A program made the position numbers and the translations under genes. Below are positions 50,818 to 59,728 of a stretch of DNA of 64,000 nucleotides, in pieces. Under the pieces are notes generated by a model. That model was not told where the DNA came from. It did no database searches and saw nothing but the letters and a program-made list of their open reading frames with translations. Source of the stretch: Paenibacillus phyllosphaerae. GTDB taxonomy: Bacteria; Bacillota; Bacilli; Paenibacillales; Paenibacillaceae. How positions within the stretch are numbered: the first letter of the stretch is position 1; each line of letters opens with the position of its first letter. Location of the stretch: NCBI RefSeq assembly GCF_014192105.1, contig NZ_JACHXK010000009.1, positions 124,001 through 188,000 on the forward strand, given 5' to 3'.

Positions 50818-51114
50818 GTTACAGAGTTCAAAAAGTCGACCATTCAGCACCGAGAAGGTTGTCGTAAAGGTGAAGAAGGAGGAGCTTAAGTTTAGGCAAA
50901 CCTAAATGAGCACCGGACTTCAAGCCTGCACGCAAGATTCGATGCCGGGGTACTCCCTGGTTGGCTTCGTGATCAATGGATGACTCTTATAGAGATAAGC
51001 AAGGCAACAAGGGGAACATGGAAAGGGGCTTAAGCAGGCGCGAGACGGCCGGCTTAGGCTGCCTTTTAACGGCCGAAATGATGAATGATGCGAACAATTT
51101 AAGGAGTGAATGTT
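50818..51114 (+). other. purF-purM intergenic stretch
   Basis: About 300 bp. AAGGAGGAG (50876-50884) is followed by the hairpin TTTAGG-caaa-CCTAAA and then ATG 50906, which opens a 25-codon frame starting MSTGLQACTQ; folding of the hairpin would bring the site near that ATG. A GGCCG/CGGCC pair lies near 51050-51074. Whether any of this is functional is unclear. Confidence 0.35.
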
Positions 51115-52158
51115 GTGGCAGAAGCGTATAAACAAGCCGGTGTCGATATCGCGGCAGGCAACGAAGCAGTCGAACGGATGAAGAAGCACGTGAAGAAGAC
51201 GTTCCGCCCGGAAGTGCTGACGGATCTTGGCGGCTTCGGCGGATTGTTCAGCCTGAACAAAGACAAGTACGATGAGCCGGTTCTTGTTTCCGGCACGGAC
51301 GGTGTCGGCACGAAGCTGAAAATCGCGTTTGCCATGGACAAACACGACACCATCGGCATCGACGCGGTTGCGATGTGCGTGAACGATATCGTCGTGCAAG
51401 GCGCGGAACCGCTGTTCTTCCTCGACTATCTGGCGTGCGGCAAAGTCGTGCCTGAGAAGATCGAAGCGATCGTCAAAGGCATCGCGGACGGCTGCGTGCA
51501 GTCCGGCTGTGCCTTGATCGGCGGCGAGACGGCGGAGATGCCGGGCATGTACGAGGAAGACGAGTACGATATCGGCGGATTCACGGTCGGCATCGTCGAC
51601 AAGAAGAACATCATCGATGGCAAAACGATCGCCCCGGGCGACGCGGTCATCGGCCTCGCATCGAGCGGCATTCACAGCAATGGCTACTCGCTCGTTCGCC
51701 GTCTGCTTCTGGAGCAAAGCGGCTACACGCTCGAGCAAGCGCTGCCCGAGCTTGGCGGCAAGACGTTGGGCGAAGTCGTGATCGAACCAACCCGCATCTA
51801 CGTGAAATCGTGTCTTGAGCTGATCCAGAAGGTGAAGGTTAAAGGCATGGCGCACATTACGGGCGGCGGCTTCATCGAAAACATCCCGCGCGTGCTTCCT
51901 GAAGGCGTGAACGTGAATATCGAATACGGCTCGTGGCCGATTCTTCCGATCTTCAAGCTGATGCAGGAGAAGGGCAACATCACGAACCGCGACATGTTCA
52001 CGACGTTCAACATGGGCGTCGGCATGGTCGTCGTCGTGCCTGCGGATCAAGCGGAAGAAGCGGTACGCGTGGCGCGCGAGCTCGGCGAAGACGCCTACCG
52101 GATCGGTACTGTTACGGAAGGAAGCCGCATCGTTACGTTCACGGGAGCGGACGTATAA
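51115..52158 (+). CDS. purM: Phosphoribosylformylglycinamidine cyclo-ligase (AIR synthetase)
   Basis: Closes the imidazole ring, FGAM to AIR, using ATP; 347 aa. The N-terminal [19 protein letters not shown], the ATP-site segment [26 protein letters not shown] and the [15 protein letters not shown] loop are diagnostic. Start GTG 51115 has AAGGAG 8 bases before it; the in-frame GTG 51106 overlaps that site and is rejected. The stop shares one base with the purN start (TAATG). Confidence 0.97.
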   Translation: MAEAYKQAGVDIAAGNEAVERMKKHVKKTFRPEVLTDLGGFGGLFSLNKDKYDEPVLVSGTDGVGTKLKIAFAMDKHDTIGIDAVAMCVNDIVVQGAEPLFFLDYLACGKVVPEKIEAIVKGIADGCVQSGCALIGGETAEMPGMYEEDEYDIGGFTVGIVDKKNIIDGKTIAPGDAVIGLASSGIHSNGYSLVRRLLLEQSGYTLEQALPELGGKTLGEVVIEPTRIYVKSCLELIQKVKVKGMAHITGGGFIENIPRVLPEGVNVNIEYGSWPILPIFKLMQEKGNITNRDMFTTFNMGVGMVVVVPADQAEEAVRVARELGEDAYRIGTVTEGSRIVTFTGADV

Positions 52159-52775
52159 TGGCGAAGCTGCGTGTCGCCGTGTTTGCCTCCGGCAACGGAA
52201 CGAACTTCCAGGCACTCGTGGACGCGGCGCAACAAGACCGGCTCGATGGCGCAAGCCTCGAGCTTCTTGTTTGTGATAAGGCGCACGCGCCGGTCGTCGA
52301 ACGAGCGAAGAAAGCAGGCGTGGATACGTTCGTGTTCGCGCCCAAAGAGTATGACTCGCGTGAAGCGTACGAACGAGAGATTCTCGCGGAGCTTCAGCGC
52401 CGGGAGATTGAGCTGGTCGTATTGGCCGGCTATATGCGGATTCTAACGCCCGTGATGGTCGACGCGTACGAGGGACGGATGATCAACATTCACCCGTCGC
52501 TCCTGCCGGCTTTCCCGGGGATTAACGCTATCAGACAAGCGTTGGATTACGGGGTCAAAGTAACCGGCGTAACGGTGCACTACGTCGACGGCGGCCTCGA
52601 CAGCGGCCCGATCATCGCCCAGCGCCTCGTCGAGGTGCTCGACGGCGAGACGGAGTCGACGCTCGCGACGCGCATCCATGCGGTGGAGCAAGAGGTACTG
52701 CCGTGGGTCGTTGGCCGCATCGCGGCAGGCAGCGTCAGCCTGGACGGCCGCCACGTGACCGTGACGACGTTGTAG
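52158..52775 (+). CDS. purN: Phosphoribosylglycinamide formyltransferase
   Basis: Transfers the formyl group of 10-formyltetrahydrofolate to GAR; 205 aa. VAVFASGNGTNFQALVDA at the N-terminus is the nucleotide loop. The catalytic Asn-His-Asp set is visible in the MINIHPSLLPAFPG motif and the VHYVDGGLDSGPIIAQ segment. The start ATG overlaps the purM stop. A very stable hairpin without a T-tail follows (52789-52824). Confidence 0.97.
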   Translation: MAKLRVAVFASGNGTNFQALVDAAQQDRLDGASLELLVCDKAHAPVVERAKKAGVDTFVFAPKEYDSREAYEREILAELQRREIELVVLAGYMRILTPVMVDAYEGRMINIHPSLLPAFPGINAIRQALDYGVKVTGVTVHYVDGGLDSGPIIAQRLVEVLDGETESTLATRIHAVEQEVLPWVVGRIAAGSVSLDGRHVTVTTL

Positions 52776-52788
52776 ATTGTAGGTCGGA

Positions 52789-52824
52789 CGGGCCCAAGCA
52801 GCTGTGGGAGAGCTGCTTGGCCCG
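52789..52824 (+). other. Stable hairpin between purN and purH
   Basis: CGGGCC(C)AAGCAGCT pairs with AGCTGCTTGGCCCG around GTGGGAG, one bulged C. No T-run follows, so it is probably an mRNA processing or stabilising element rather than a terminator. Confidence 0.5.
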
Positions 52825-52959
52825 GTTGCGAGGCCGGAACGATCGGAAGAGCGGGAACTTGGCGAGCAACGGATAACAGCGAATCATCGTACATTTGCGA
52901 CTGCAGAGTCGTGCAGCACCGGATAGATAACACTAGGATCGATTTGGGAGGGTATTGTT

Positions 52960-54507
52960 TTGGCAATTCGTAGAGCATTGATTAGTGTGTCGGATAAGAC
53001 GGGGATTGTGGAGTTTTCGCGTGCGCTGGCAGGACTGGGCGTGCAAATCATTTCGACGGGCGGTACATCCGCGCTGCTCGAGAAGGAAGGCGTACCGGTT
53101 ATCGGCATCTCCGACGTAACGGGCTTCCCGGAGATTCTCGACGGCCGCGTTAAGACGCTTCACCCGGCAGTACACAGCGGCCTCTTGGCTGTTCGCGATG
53201 ACGAAGAGCATCAGAAGGCGATGCAAGAGCTCGGCCTGGACTACATCGACCTCGTGGTCGTCAACCTGTATCCATTCGCCGCGACGATCGCGAAGCCGGA
53301 CGTGACGTACGAAGACGCGATCGAGAACATCGATATCGGCGGCCCGACGATGCTTCGCTCGGCTGCGAAGAACCATGCGTTCGTAACCGTCGTCGTTGAT
53401 GCGGCTGACTACGCGAACGTGCTCGAAGAAGTGAAGGCGCAAGGCGACACGACGCTCGAGATGCGCAAACGTCTGGCGGCCAAAGTCTTCCGTCACACCG
53501 GCTCGTACGATGCGCTGATCTCGGACTACCTGTCCAAGCTGCAAGGCGATCCGCTGCCTGAGCGCTACACGGTCACTTACGAGAAAGTGCAAGACCTGCG
53601 CTACGGCGAGAACCCGCACCAGAAGGCGGCGTTCTACCGCAAACCGATCCCGACGAGCGGCAACATCACGACCGCGGAGCAGCTGCACGGCAAAGAGCTC
53701 TCCTACAATAACATCAACGACGCGAACGCGGCGCTTGCGATCGTTAAGGAATTCAACGAGCCGGCAGTCGTTGCGGTTAAGCACATGAACCCTTGCGGCG
53801 TAGGCATCGGCGCGAACATCCATGAAGCGTATCAAAAAGCATACGCGGCCGACCCGACGTCCATCTTCGGCGGCATCGTAGCGGCTAACGGTACGATCGA
53901 CGCGGACACGGCGAAGCTGCTCGGCGAGATCTTCCTCGAGATCATCATCGCGCCTGACTTCACGCCGGAAGCGCTCGAGATTCTGACGAAGAAGAAGAAC
54001 ATCCGCCTGCTGAAGCTCGGCGAGTTCCAATCGGGCGCAGAGCGCAAGCAAGACTGGATCGTAACAAGCGTCGAAGGTGGCATGGTCGTGCAAGAGTCCG
54101 ACGTGCACAGCCTGTCCGAGGACAATCTGCAGGTCGTCACCGACCGCAAGCCAACCGAAGACGAGCTGAAGCAGCTGCTGTTCGGATGGAAAGTCGTGAA
54201 ACACGTGAAGTCGAACGCGATTCTGCTTGCGGCAGACAACATGACCGTCGGCGTTGGCGCTGGCCAAATGAACCGCGTCGGCGCGGCGCGCATCGCGCTT
54301 GAGCAAGCCGGTGAGAAATCCAAAGGCGCAGTGCTTGCATCCGACGCGTTCTTCCCGATGGGCGACACCGTTGAGTTGGCGGCGAAGTACGGCATCACGG
54401 CAATCATTCAGCCAGGCGGCTCGGTGAAAGACCAAGAGTCGATCGACGCGGCGAATGCGGCGGGTATCGCGATGGTATTCACGGGCGTTCGTCACTTCAA
54501 ACACTAG
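52960..54507 (+). CDS. purH: Bifunctional AICAR formyltransferase/IMP cyclohydrolase
   Basis: Catalyses the last two steps to IMP, 515 aa. Residues 1-200 form the MGS-like cyclohydrolase half ([45 protein letters not shown]). Residues 200-515 are the formyltransferase half ([26 protein letters not shown] and the final [18 protein letters not shown]). Start TTG 52960 has GGGAGGG about 9 bases upstream. A hairpin gap separates it from purD. Confidence 0.97.
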   Translation: MAIRRALISVSDKTGIVEFSRALAGLGVQIISTGGTSALLEKEGVPVIGISDVTGFPEILDGRVKTLHPAVHSGLLAVRDDEEHQKAMQELGLDYIDLVVVNLYPFAATIAKPDVTYEDAIENIDIGGPTMLRSAAKNHAFVTVVVDAADYANVLEEVKAQGDTTLEMRKRLAAKVFRHTGSYDALISDYLSKLQGDPLPERYTVTYEKVQDLRYGENPHQKAAFYRKPIPTSGNITTAEQLHGKELSYNNINDANAALAIVKEFNEPAVVAVKHMNPCGVGIGANIHEAYQKAYAADPTSIFGGIVAANGTIDADTAKLLGEIFLEIIIAPDFTPEALEILTKKKNIRLLKLGEFQSGAERKQDWIVTSVEGGMVVQESDVHSLSEDNLQVVTDRKPTEDELKQLLFGWKVVKHVKSNAILLAADNMTVGVGAGQMNRVGAARIALEQAGEKSKGAVLASDAFFPMGDTVELAAKYGITAIIQPGGSVKDQESIDAANAAGIAMVFTGVRHFKH

Positions 54508-54548
54508 TTAACGGGCAGACAACAACAATCTAAGAAGGCAGCAAGAAA

Positions 54549-54600
54549 GCGCATGAGCGGCATCCACCCCTCATGCGCCGAACGCTTCCTTCTTCTTTTT
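54549..54600 (+). other. Hairpin with T-rich tail between purH and purD
   Basis: GCGCATGAG (54549-54557) and CTCATGCGC (54570-54578) are perfect arms, followed some 8 nt later by CTTCCTTCTTCTTTTTC. It could act as a partial terminator reducing purD expression. Confidence 0.45.
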
Positions 54601-54621
54601 CAATCAGGGGAGGGTTTCCAC

Positions 54622-55887
54622 GTGCGGGTTATGGTCATTGGCGGCGGCGGACGCGAGCATGCGATCGTCTGGGCGCTGAGCAAGAGCGAGAAGGTTCAAC
54701 AATTGTACTGTGCGCCGGGCAACGCGGGTATCGCGGAGCTGGCGGAGTGCGTGCCGATTCCGGTTAACCGGTTCGCGGATTTGATTCAATATGCGAAGGA
54801 TCAGGCGATCGATCTGGTCGTCATCGGTCCGGACGATCCGCTCGCGGACGGCATCGTTGATGCGTTCGAAGAACACAACATTCCGGTATACGGTCCGCGC
54901 AAGAATGCGGCGGAGATCGAGGGCAGCAAGATTTTCATGAAAAATCTGCTCAAGAAGTACAACGTCCCGACCGCGAAGTACGAGACGTTCACGGATTATG
55001 AGACGGCACTGGCTTATCTGCGCGAGCAATCCGCGCCGATCGTCGTGAAGGCCGACGGCCTGGCGGCAGGCAAAGGTGTTACCGTAGCGGCGACGATCGA
55101 AGAAGCCGAGAAAGCGCTCAGCGACATGATGGTCGGCAAAGTATTCGGCGCATCCGGCGGCAGCGTCGTGATCGAAGAGTTCATGCAAGGCCAAGAGATG
55201 TCGATCCTAGCTTTCGTCGATGGCGAGACGGTACGCGCGATGGTGCCGGCGCAAGACCACAAGCCGGTGTTCGACGGCGACAAAGGCCCGAATACGGGCG
55301 GCATGGGCACGTACTCCCCGCTGCCTCACATCGATCCGGCGCTGATCGAGGAAGCGATCGAGAACATCATCAAGCCGACCGCGAAGGCGATGGTCAGCGA
55401 AGGACGTCCGTTCCGCGGCGTGCTGTTCGCAGGCCTCATCATCACGAGCGAAGGCGTCAAGACGATCGAGTTCAACGCGCGCATGGGCGATCCGGAGACG
55501 CAGGTCGTGCTGCCGCGTCTGAAGACGGATCTGCTCGACGTTATTCTCGCGTCGCTCAGCGGCCGCTTGAATGAGCTCGAGCTCGAATGGAGCGACGAAT
55601 CGGCGGTCTGCGTCATCGCAGCTTCCGAAGGTTACCCGGCTTCGTATCCGAAGGGACGCGTCATTACCGGCCTCGATGCTGCCAAGGCGCAAGGCGCTTT
55701 GGTCTTCCACGCCGGAACGTCGCTGAAGGACGGCGAGTTCGTGACCAACGGTGGCCGCGTGCTCGGCATCGTCGGCCGCGGGCAAGATATCGCGGAAGCG
55801 CGCGCGCGTGCGTATGAAGCGGTATCGGCAATTCATTTTGAAGGGATGCATGTTCGGACGGATATTGCAGCCAAAGCATTGGTGTAA
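54622..55887 (+). CDS. purD: Phosphoribosylamine-glycine ligase (GAR synthetase)
   Basis: ATP-grasp ligase joining glycine to phosphoribosylamine; 421 aa. VMVIGGGGREHAIVWAL is the N-terminal domain loop. ATP-grasp pieces are KADGLAAGKGVTVA, VVIEEFMQGQEMSI and the diagnostic RMGDPETQVVLPRL near residue 290. Start GTG 54622 follows GGGGAGGG; the frame runs upstream to 54553, across the hairpin, without a start signal. Last gene of the pur operon, followed by a terminator. Confidence 0.97.
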   Translation: MRVMVIGGGGREHAIVWALSKSEKVQQLYCAPGNAGIAELAECVPIPVNRFADLIQYAKDQAIDLVVIGPDDPLADGIVDAFEEHNIPVYGPRKNAAEIEGSKIFMKNLLKKYNVPTAKYETFTDYETALAYLREQSAPIVVKADGLAAGKGVTVAATIEEAEKALSDMMVGKVFGASGGSVVIEEFMQGQEMSILAFVDGETVRAMVPAQDHKPVFDGDKGPNTGGMGTYSPLPHIDPALIEEAIENIIKPTAKAMVSEGRPFRGVLFAGLIITSEGVKTIEFNARMGDPETQVVLPRLKTDLLDVILASLSGRLNELELEWSDESAVCVIAASEGYPASYPKGRVITGLDAAKAQGALVFHAGTSLKDGEFVTNGGRVLGIVGRGQDIAEARARAYEAVSAIHFEGMHVRTDIAAKALV

Positions 55888-55894
55888 GTTACAA

Positions 55895-55938
55895 GCCGTA
55901 GTCGTAGGGGGATGACCCGTATGGCTGCGGTTTTTTTT
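55895..55938 (+). terminator. Terminator of the pur operon
   Basis: CCGTAG (55896-55901) pairs with CTGCGG (55925-55930) and continues through TCGTA/TATGG and GGG/CCC, followed by eight T. Confidence 0.9.
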
Positions 55939-56006
55939 GTGCGAGAAGGAGTCGTCGGCGTAGTTCCGTGTGTGCAACTTTACTGGGATAGGCCTCGTCA
56001 GTATGG

Positions 56007-57476
56007 TTGGTAAAATACGGAAAATACGAGGTGGTCGTCATACGTACAAAATGGATGTTCATCCTGCTCGCAGCCGTCATGATCGGAGGTGCGGTCCCAT
56101 TAACGGTCGGCAAGGCCGCTGCGTCTGCTCCCGTGCCAGACCAGCCGTCTACAGTTGCTACGAACCCGGGCAAACAGCTGATTCCGCTGCTCATGAACAA
56201 TTATTTTGTACTTTTTCCGGGGGAGAAGGCGCCGTTCATCAAGAGCAATCGGCTGATGGTTCCGCTTCAGACGTTCGCGAAAGCGATCGGGGCTTTCGTA
56301 GACGAGAGGGACGGGAGCAAAGGGACGTATTACATGATTTGGCCGAGCGGGATGGCAGGGTTGGAGACTTCCGTGACAGGCTTGAGGGCGGGCTTCGATT
56401 GGGCCGTTTACGGCGGTGACATGGGCTTTGGTATTGGTGCGTTGCCGGAATACCGAGCGGGGGAGCTTTTCATCCCGGTGACTCCCGTTCTCGATGGGTT
56501 AGATCCGTACAGCTACGAGATGCGCAGAATCCGGCACTACAATTACCTGGCCATCATGGACCCAGCCGACGCCTTGCTGCTGGATGAAGTGAAAGATGAC
56601 GATATCCCGCATATCGACTACCCGCCGATGATGTCCGAGGCCCCTTACCCGCTGATCCCGACGGCGCTTGCCCAGAAGGTGATCCAGAGCGGCAGCGGTA
56701 AGCAGATCTATCGGATGACGATGGAGATGGAACGGGCCGATGGGATCGGCGAGCGAATGGAGGCAATTGAGCTGCAGATCATCGCCGTGGACCAGCAAGG
56801 GAAGGCGACGAAGCTAACGCAGCAGCGGCCTCCGGCAGACGGCACGGTCCATACGGTCGTCTTCGATATGCCGCGCGAGCCCGCTTATGTCCTCGTGCAA
56901 TCGACGCCAATCTATAAGGAGGAGCCGGCCTACAAGACGGGCTACGAGCTTCAAGCCGCTATGGCGTCCGCGATGGCGAAGGTGTACAACCGCCGATCGT
57001 TGTTTGAGGATCTGAGGCTTTACCCCGTCGCATACACCGTCGATCCGTATGAAACCCGGCTATCCGTTACGAAGCCGGCTTGGGACCGCACCCCGATTAC
57101 GGCGCAGGAAATCGACACTCTCCGGCATGCCGTCTTTGAGATCGCCGGCCGCTCCTTCCCGCTAGATATCGAGCCAGTGAAAAGGCGGGCCGAACCAGAT
57201 TTGGCGGGGACGATTACGATGATCGAGGCGTCGGGGCGGATCTGGATCTCCTCAACCCCTTCGACCGCTGATTCTGCGGATGGCGAATCTTCGACGAGAC
57301 GGTGGCAGGGAACGCCGGAGCCGTATCTGTTCATCCATCGCAACAATTCGGAGGAGGGGATGAGCCCGAACGAATTGACGATCGGCATGAAAGTGGAGGC
57401 ATGGATTAACGGACCGCCGAAGCGTGAAGGAACGGTGGAACAGGTGCGCTTATTCGAGCTTGTCGTGCAGGAGTAG
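56007..57476 (+). CDS. Secreted protein with copper-amine-oxidase-N-like and DUF3221-like domains
   Basis: ORF of 489 aa with an export signal (hydrophobic WMFILLAAVMIGGAVPLTV, then AAA cleavage region). Residues 70-135 (SNRLMVPLQTFAKAIGAFVDE) resemble the copper amine oxidase N-terminal-like domain common in Paenibacillus envelope proteins. The middle has no match. Residues 400-489 (GTITMIEASGRIWISST, LTIGMKVEAWINGPPKREG, AxxVRLF-type end) resemble DUF3221-type beta domains. The start is uncertain: TTG 56007, or ATG 56055, the latter at the signal peptide itself, with GAGGTGG somewhat far upstream. Function unknown. Confidence 0.7.
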   Translation: MVKYGKYEVVVIRTKWMFILLAAVMIGGAVPLTVGKAAASAPVPDQPSTVATNPGKQLIPLLMNNYFVLFPGEKAPFIKSNRLMVPLQTFAKAIGAFVDERDGSKGTYYMIWPSGMAGLETSVTGLRAGFDWAVYGGDMGFGIGALPEYRAGELFIPVTPVLDGLDPYSYEMRRIRHYNYLAIMDPADALLLDEVKDDDIPHIDYPPMMSEAPYPLIPTALAQKVIQSGSGKQIYRMTMEMERADGIGERMEAIELQIIAVDQQGKATKLTQQRPPADGTVHTVVFDMPREPAYVLVQSTPIYKEEPAYKTGYELQAAMASAMAKVYNRRSLFEDLRLYPVAYTVDPYETRLSVTKPAWDRTPITAQEIDTLRHAVFEIAGRSFPLDIEPVKRRAEPDLAGTITMIEASGRIWISSTPSTADSADGESSTRRWQGTPEPYLFIHRNNSEEGMSPNELTIGMKVEAWINGPPKREGTVEQVRLFELVVQE

Positions 57477-57481
57477 ATTTT

Positions 57482-57511
57482 GGCCATGCGGGTTGCTCCG
57501 TATGGCTTTTT
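57482..57511 (+). terminator. Terminator after the secreted protein gene
   Basis: GCCATGCGG and CCGTATGGC (one wobble) around GTTGCT, tail TTTTT. Confidence 0.82.
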
Positions 57512-57629
57512 CGGCGTGGCATCGTGCTTGGTTTCAGGCAGGGACGGCGAAGAGCGGATGTGATATAGTCACACTAGCTATGGTTATTCATGGGGTTAAA
57601 GGTTAATCGTCTGAAAGAAGGGGAAACGT

Positions 57630-58367
57630 GTGCAAGTGGAAGAGAGACAGCGAGCATCGATTGGAAGAAGAATAGGGGCTTTCCTCGTCGATCATGTGAC
57701 GATAACCGCGGTAGCAGGCGGGATGATGATGGTTGTAGTAGGGATGGAAACATGGCTCCGTATGCTAACATCGGGTATGGGCTTTGTAATCCTGACCGGC
57801 TACATCCTTTATCTTTGCAAAGATGTGATCGGGGGGCGAAGCATCGGCAAGCGGCTGTTCGGCCTGATTGTGCGGAATGAGCAAGGTGAGACGCCAACGG
57901 TCGTGAGGCGGATCATCCGTAATGCATTCGTTTTTATATGGCCCATTGAATTCATCCTCATTGTAGGGTCCAAGCGCAGACTAAAGATTGGTGACCGGAT
58001 CGCGCATACCGATGTGTATGTGATGTCTGGTCGAAGGAACGTCGTCGGCATTGTGGTTGCCGCCGTGATCGCGACGGCGATAGGCATTACGCTCTTGGTG
58101 GGCGGCGTACTATATCTCATCAAGAACGATGCCTCCTATGAAACGGCGACCGCATACATCGAGAATAGTGCGGACATTCGCGAGGCCGCCGGGGAGGAGA
58201 TCGAATTCGGGTTTCTCCCGTCAGGCAGCGTTCGGATCACGAACGGAGCGGGAGAAGCGGATTACGCGATCAAAGTGAAGGGGAGCAAGCGGGAAATAAC
58301 GGTGTTCCTGACGATGTCCAAAAAGCCCGGCGATACGTGGATCGTGGAGAAGATGAGCTACCGATGA
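57630..58367 (+). CDS. RDD-family membrane protein
   Basis: A 245-aa protein. Residues 10-135 form the RDD domain (RASIGRRIGAFLVDHVTITAV with the Arg and Asp of the name, then GGRSIGKRLFGL and GDRIAHTDVYV) with three helices. A further helix (about 145-170) leads to a C-terminal domain outside or attached to the membrane. Some RDD proteins are proposed ion or small-molecule carriers, but no function can be assigned. Start GTG 57630 follows AAGAAGGGG. Its stop overlaps ATG 58364 in the next frame. Confidence 0.8.
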   Translation: MQVEERQRASIGRRIGAFLVDHVTITAVAGGMMMVVVGMETWLRMLTSGMGFVILTGYILYLCKDVIGGRSIGKRLFGLIVRNEQGETPTVVRRIIRNAFVFIWPIEFILIVGSKRRLKIGDRIAHTDVYVMSGRRNVVGIVVAAVIATAIGITLLVGGVLYLIKNDASYETATAYIENSADIREAAGEEIEFGFLPSGSVRITNGAGEADYAIKVKGSKREITVFLTMSKKPGDTWIVEKMSYR

Positions 58368-58399
58368 ATGATTCAATTTATGACGAGGAGAGGAACAAC

Positions 58400-58972
58400 A
58401 TGGAGAAGCAATCACCGTTATACGGTGCCCTGCCATACCTGAAATCTGCTCTAGCGGAAGAGAGCGAGCAAGGCGGCATAGAGGCTCTGTCCGAAGACGA
58501 TCAGATCGTGGAGATTCGGTTCAACGAGACGCTGACGATAGCCTTCCTGTACGACGACCGCGAGATGGATGTGCTGCGTTACGTGCAGCAGGGGGATTTG
58601 CAGACGCTTGGGGTGACGCCAGACGCGCTGCTGAGATTGGCGGTCGACAATCTATATGAGCGGACGGATACGCATGAACTGCAGCTACAGTCGTTCGACG
58701 ACGCCAGGTATGAGATGCTGCTGATGGACGGCCATTTCGAGGCGAGCCTGCTGCTGCTCGACGACTTGTGGGAGGCTACGCTTAAAGGTCAGGTGGAGTC
58801 CGGTTTCGTTGCGGCCATTCCTTCGAGCGATGTGCTCATGTTCTGCGATCGGCAAGACGAGCAGGGTATTGCGGAGATGAAGGCGGTGGTCGACCAGATC
58901 GAGGAGGTCGGCGGGCAGGTTCTGTGTCGGCAGCTATTGAGCAGAATTGGGGATAAGTGGGTCAGTATCTGA
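58400..58972 (+). CDS. DUF1444-family protein
   Basis: A 190-aa cytosolic protein, shorter than B. subtilis YtpQ (about 270 aa) and lacking its N-terminal part. The recognisable parts are VEIRFNETLTIAFLYDD, LAVDNLYERT and the pair FVAAIPSSDVLMFCDRQD with WVSI at the end. ATG 58400 behind GAGGAGAGG is preferred; ATG 58364, overlapping the RDD stop, would allow coupling and add 12 residues. The function of the family is unknown. The stop is 31 bp before the next start. Confidence 0.75.
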   Translation: MEKQSPLYGALPYLKSALAEESEQGGIEALSEDDQIVEIRFNETLTIAFLYDDREMDVLRYVQQGDLQTLGVTPDALLRLAVDNLYERTDTHELQLQSFDDARYEMLLMDGHFEASLLLLDDLWEATLKGQVESGFVAAIPSSDVLMFCDRQDEQGIAEMKAVVDQIEEVGGQVLCRQLLSRIGDKWVSI

Positions 58973-59003
58973 TGGGACCGAACGTATAGGGGAGTGTTCG
59001 CGG

Positions 59004-59609
59004 TTGTTCGGATGGTTGAAGAGAAACAATACCAAATCAGTGCGCAGTAGAACGATAACGCTGGAGGAACAGCTCCAGGCATTGCGCGATATCGGGATTG
59101 CGCTGAATCCTGGCGTAACGGTTGACACCTTGCTACAACATACGGGACGGGAAAAGTATGAGGCTGACCCCTACGATTGGCTGCTCTTGGAGATGGGCTG
59201 CGAACTCGAACGTGATGGCGTATTCGAGAACATATCGGATCATGTCTGGTATATCGATACCGAAGTAGTGGAGGATCATGGCGTCTACGTGGATGTTTTT
59301 CAGCGGCTTCAGCTGATGTCGGGGATTGAGATCGGGGAGATCGAAGATTACGTCGATATCATGGAGGAAGTGGTTTGGGTATCCTTCACTTTCAAAGGGG
59401 AGCGCCTTAAGTGGGAGATCGAAGTCGATGACGACTGGATGGACTTGAACGTGCTGGCCAAATTAAGCGGGCTGATTGAACGCGAACTAGGCAAGCGTCT
59501 CGTCTTCACGGATAGTCATGGGCAATCTATTCTGATTCTCTGTCTGGACGATGGCCAGCTGCGAGCGCTTAATCGTCTTGTGAAATATCCATTTTACTCC
59601 TTTGGATGA
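59004..59609 (+). CDS. Unknown protein, acidic
   Basis: A 201-aa protein without membrane segments. It starts at TTG 59004 (LFGWLKRNNTK) about 10 bases after GGGGAG; the frame also extends to ATG 58947 inside the preceding gene. It begins with a helix resembling a short recognition segment (TLEEQLQALRDIGIALNPG), then alternating acidic strands (DHVWYIDTEVVEDHGVYVDVF, EEVVWVSFTFKGERLKWEIEVDDDWMD) and a C-terminal LxFTDSHGQSILILCL. No named family is recognised. It is probably co-transcribed with the DUF1444 gene. Confidence 0.65.
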   Translation: MFGWLKRNNTKSVRSRTITLEEQLQALRDIGIALNPGVTVDTLLQHTGREKYEADPYDWLLLEMGCELERDGVFENISDHVWYIDTEVVEDHGVYVDVFQRLQLMSGIEIGEIEDYVDIMEEVVWVSFTFKGERLKWEIEVDDDWMDLNVLAKLSGLIERELGKRLVFTDSHGQSILILCLDDGQLRALNRLVKYPFYSFG

Positions 59610-59728
59610 AGGATCGCCCGTCCCGCCTAGATCGAATCATTTTTCAGCCAAATCCTTTCCTTCCCTGCCATGAAATATATGGTATAGTAGTCAACAAAAT
59701 ATAAGCCAGAGGGAAGTGCAGGTACACG

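Noticed and set aside
48769-50850. 693-aa minus-strand ORF opposite purF
   Set aside because: Antisense shadow of purF and the end of purL, no ribosome site and no recognisable domain.
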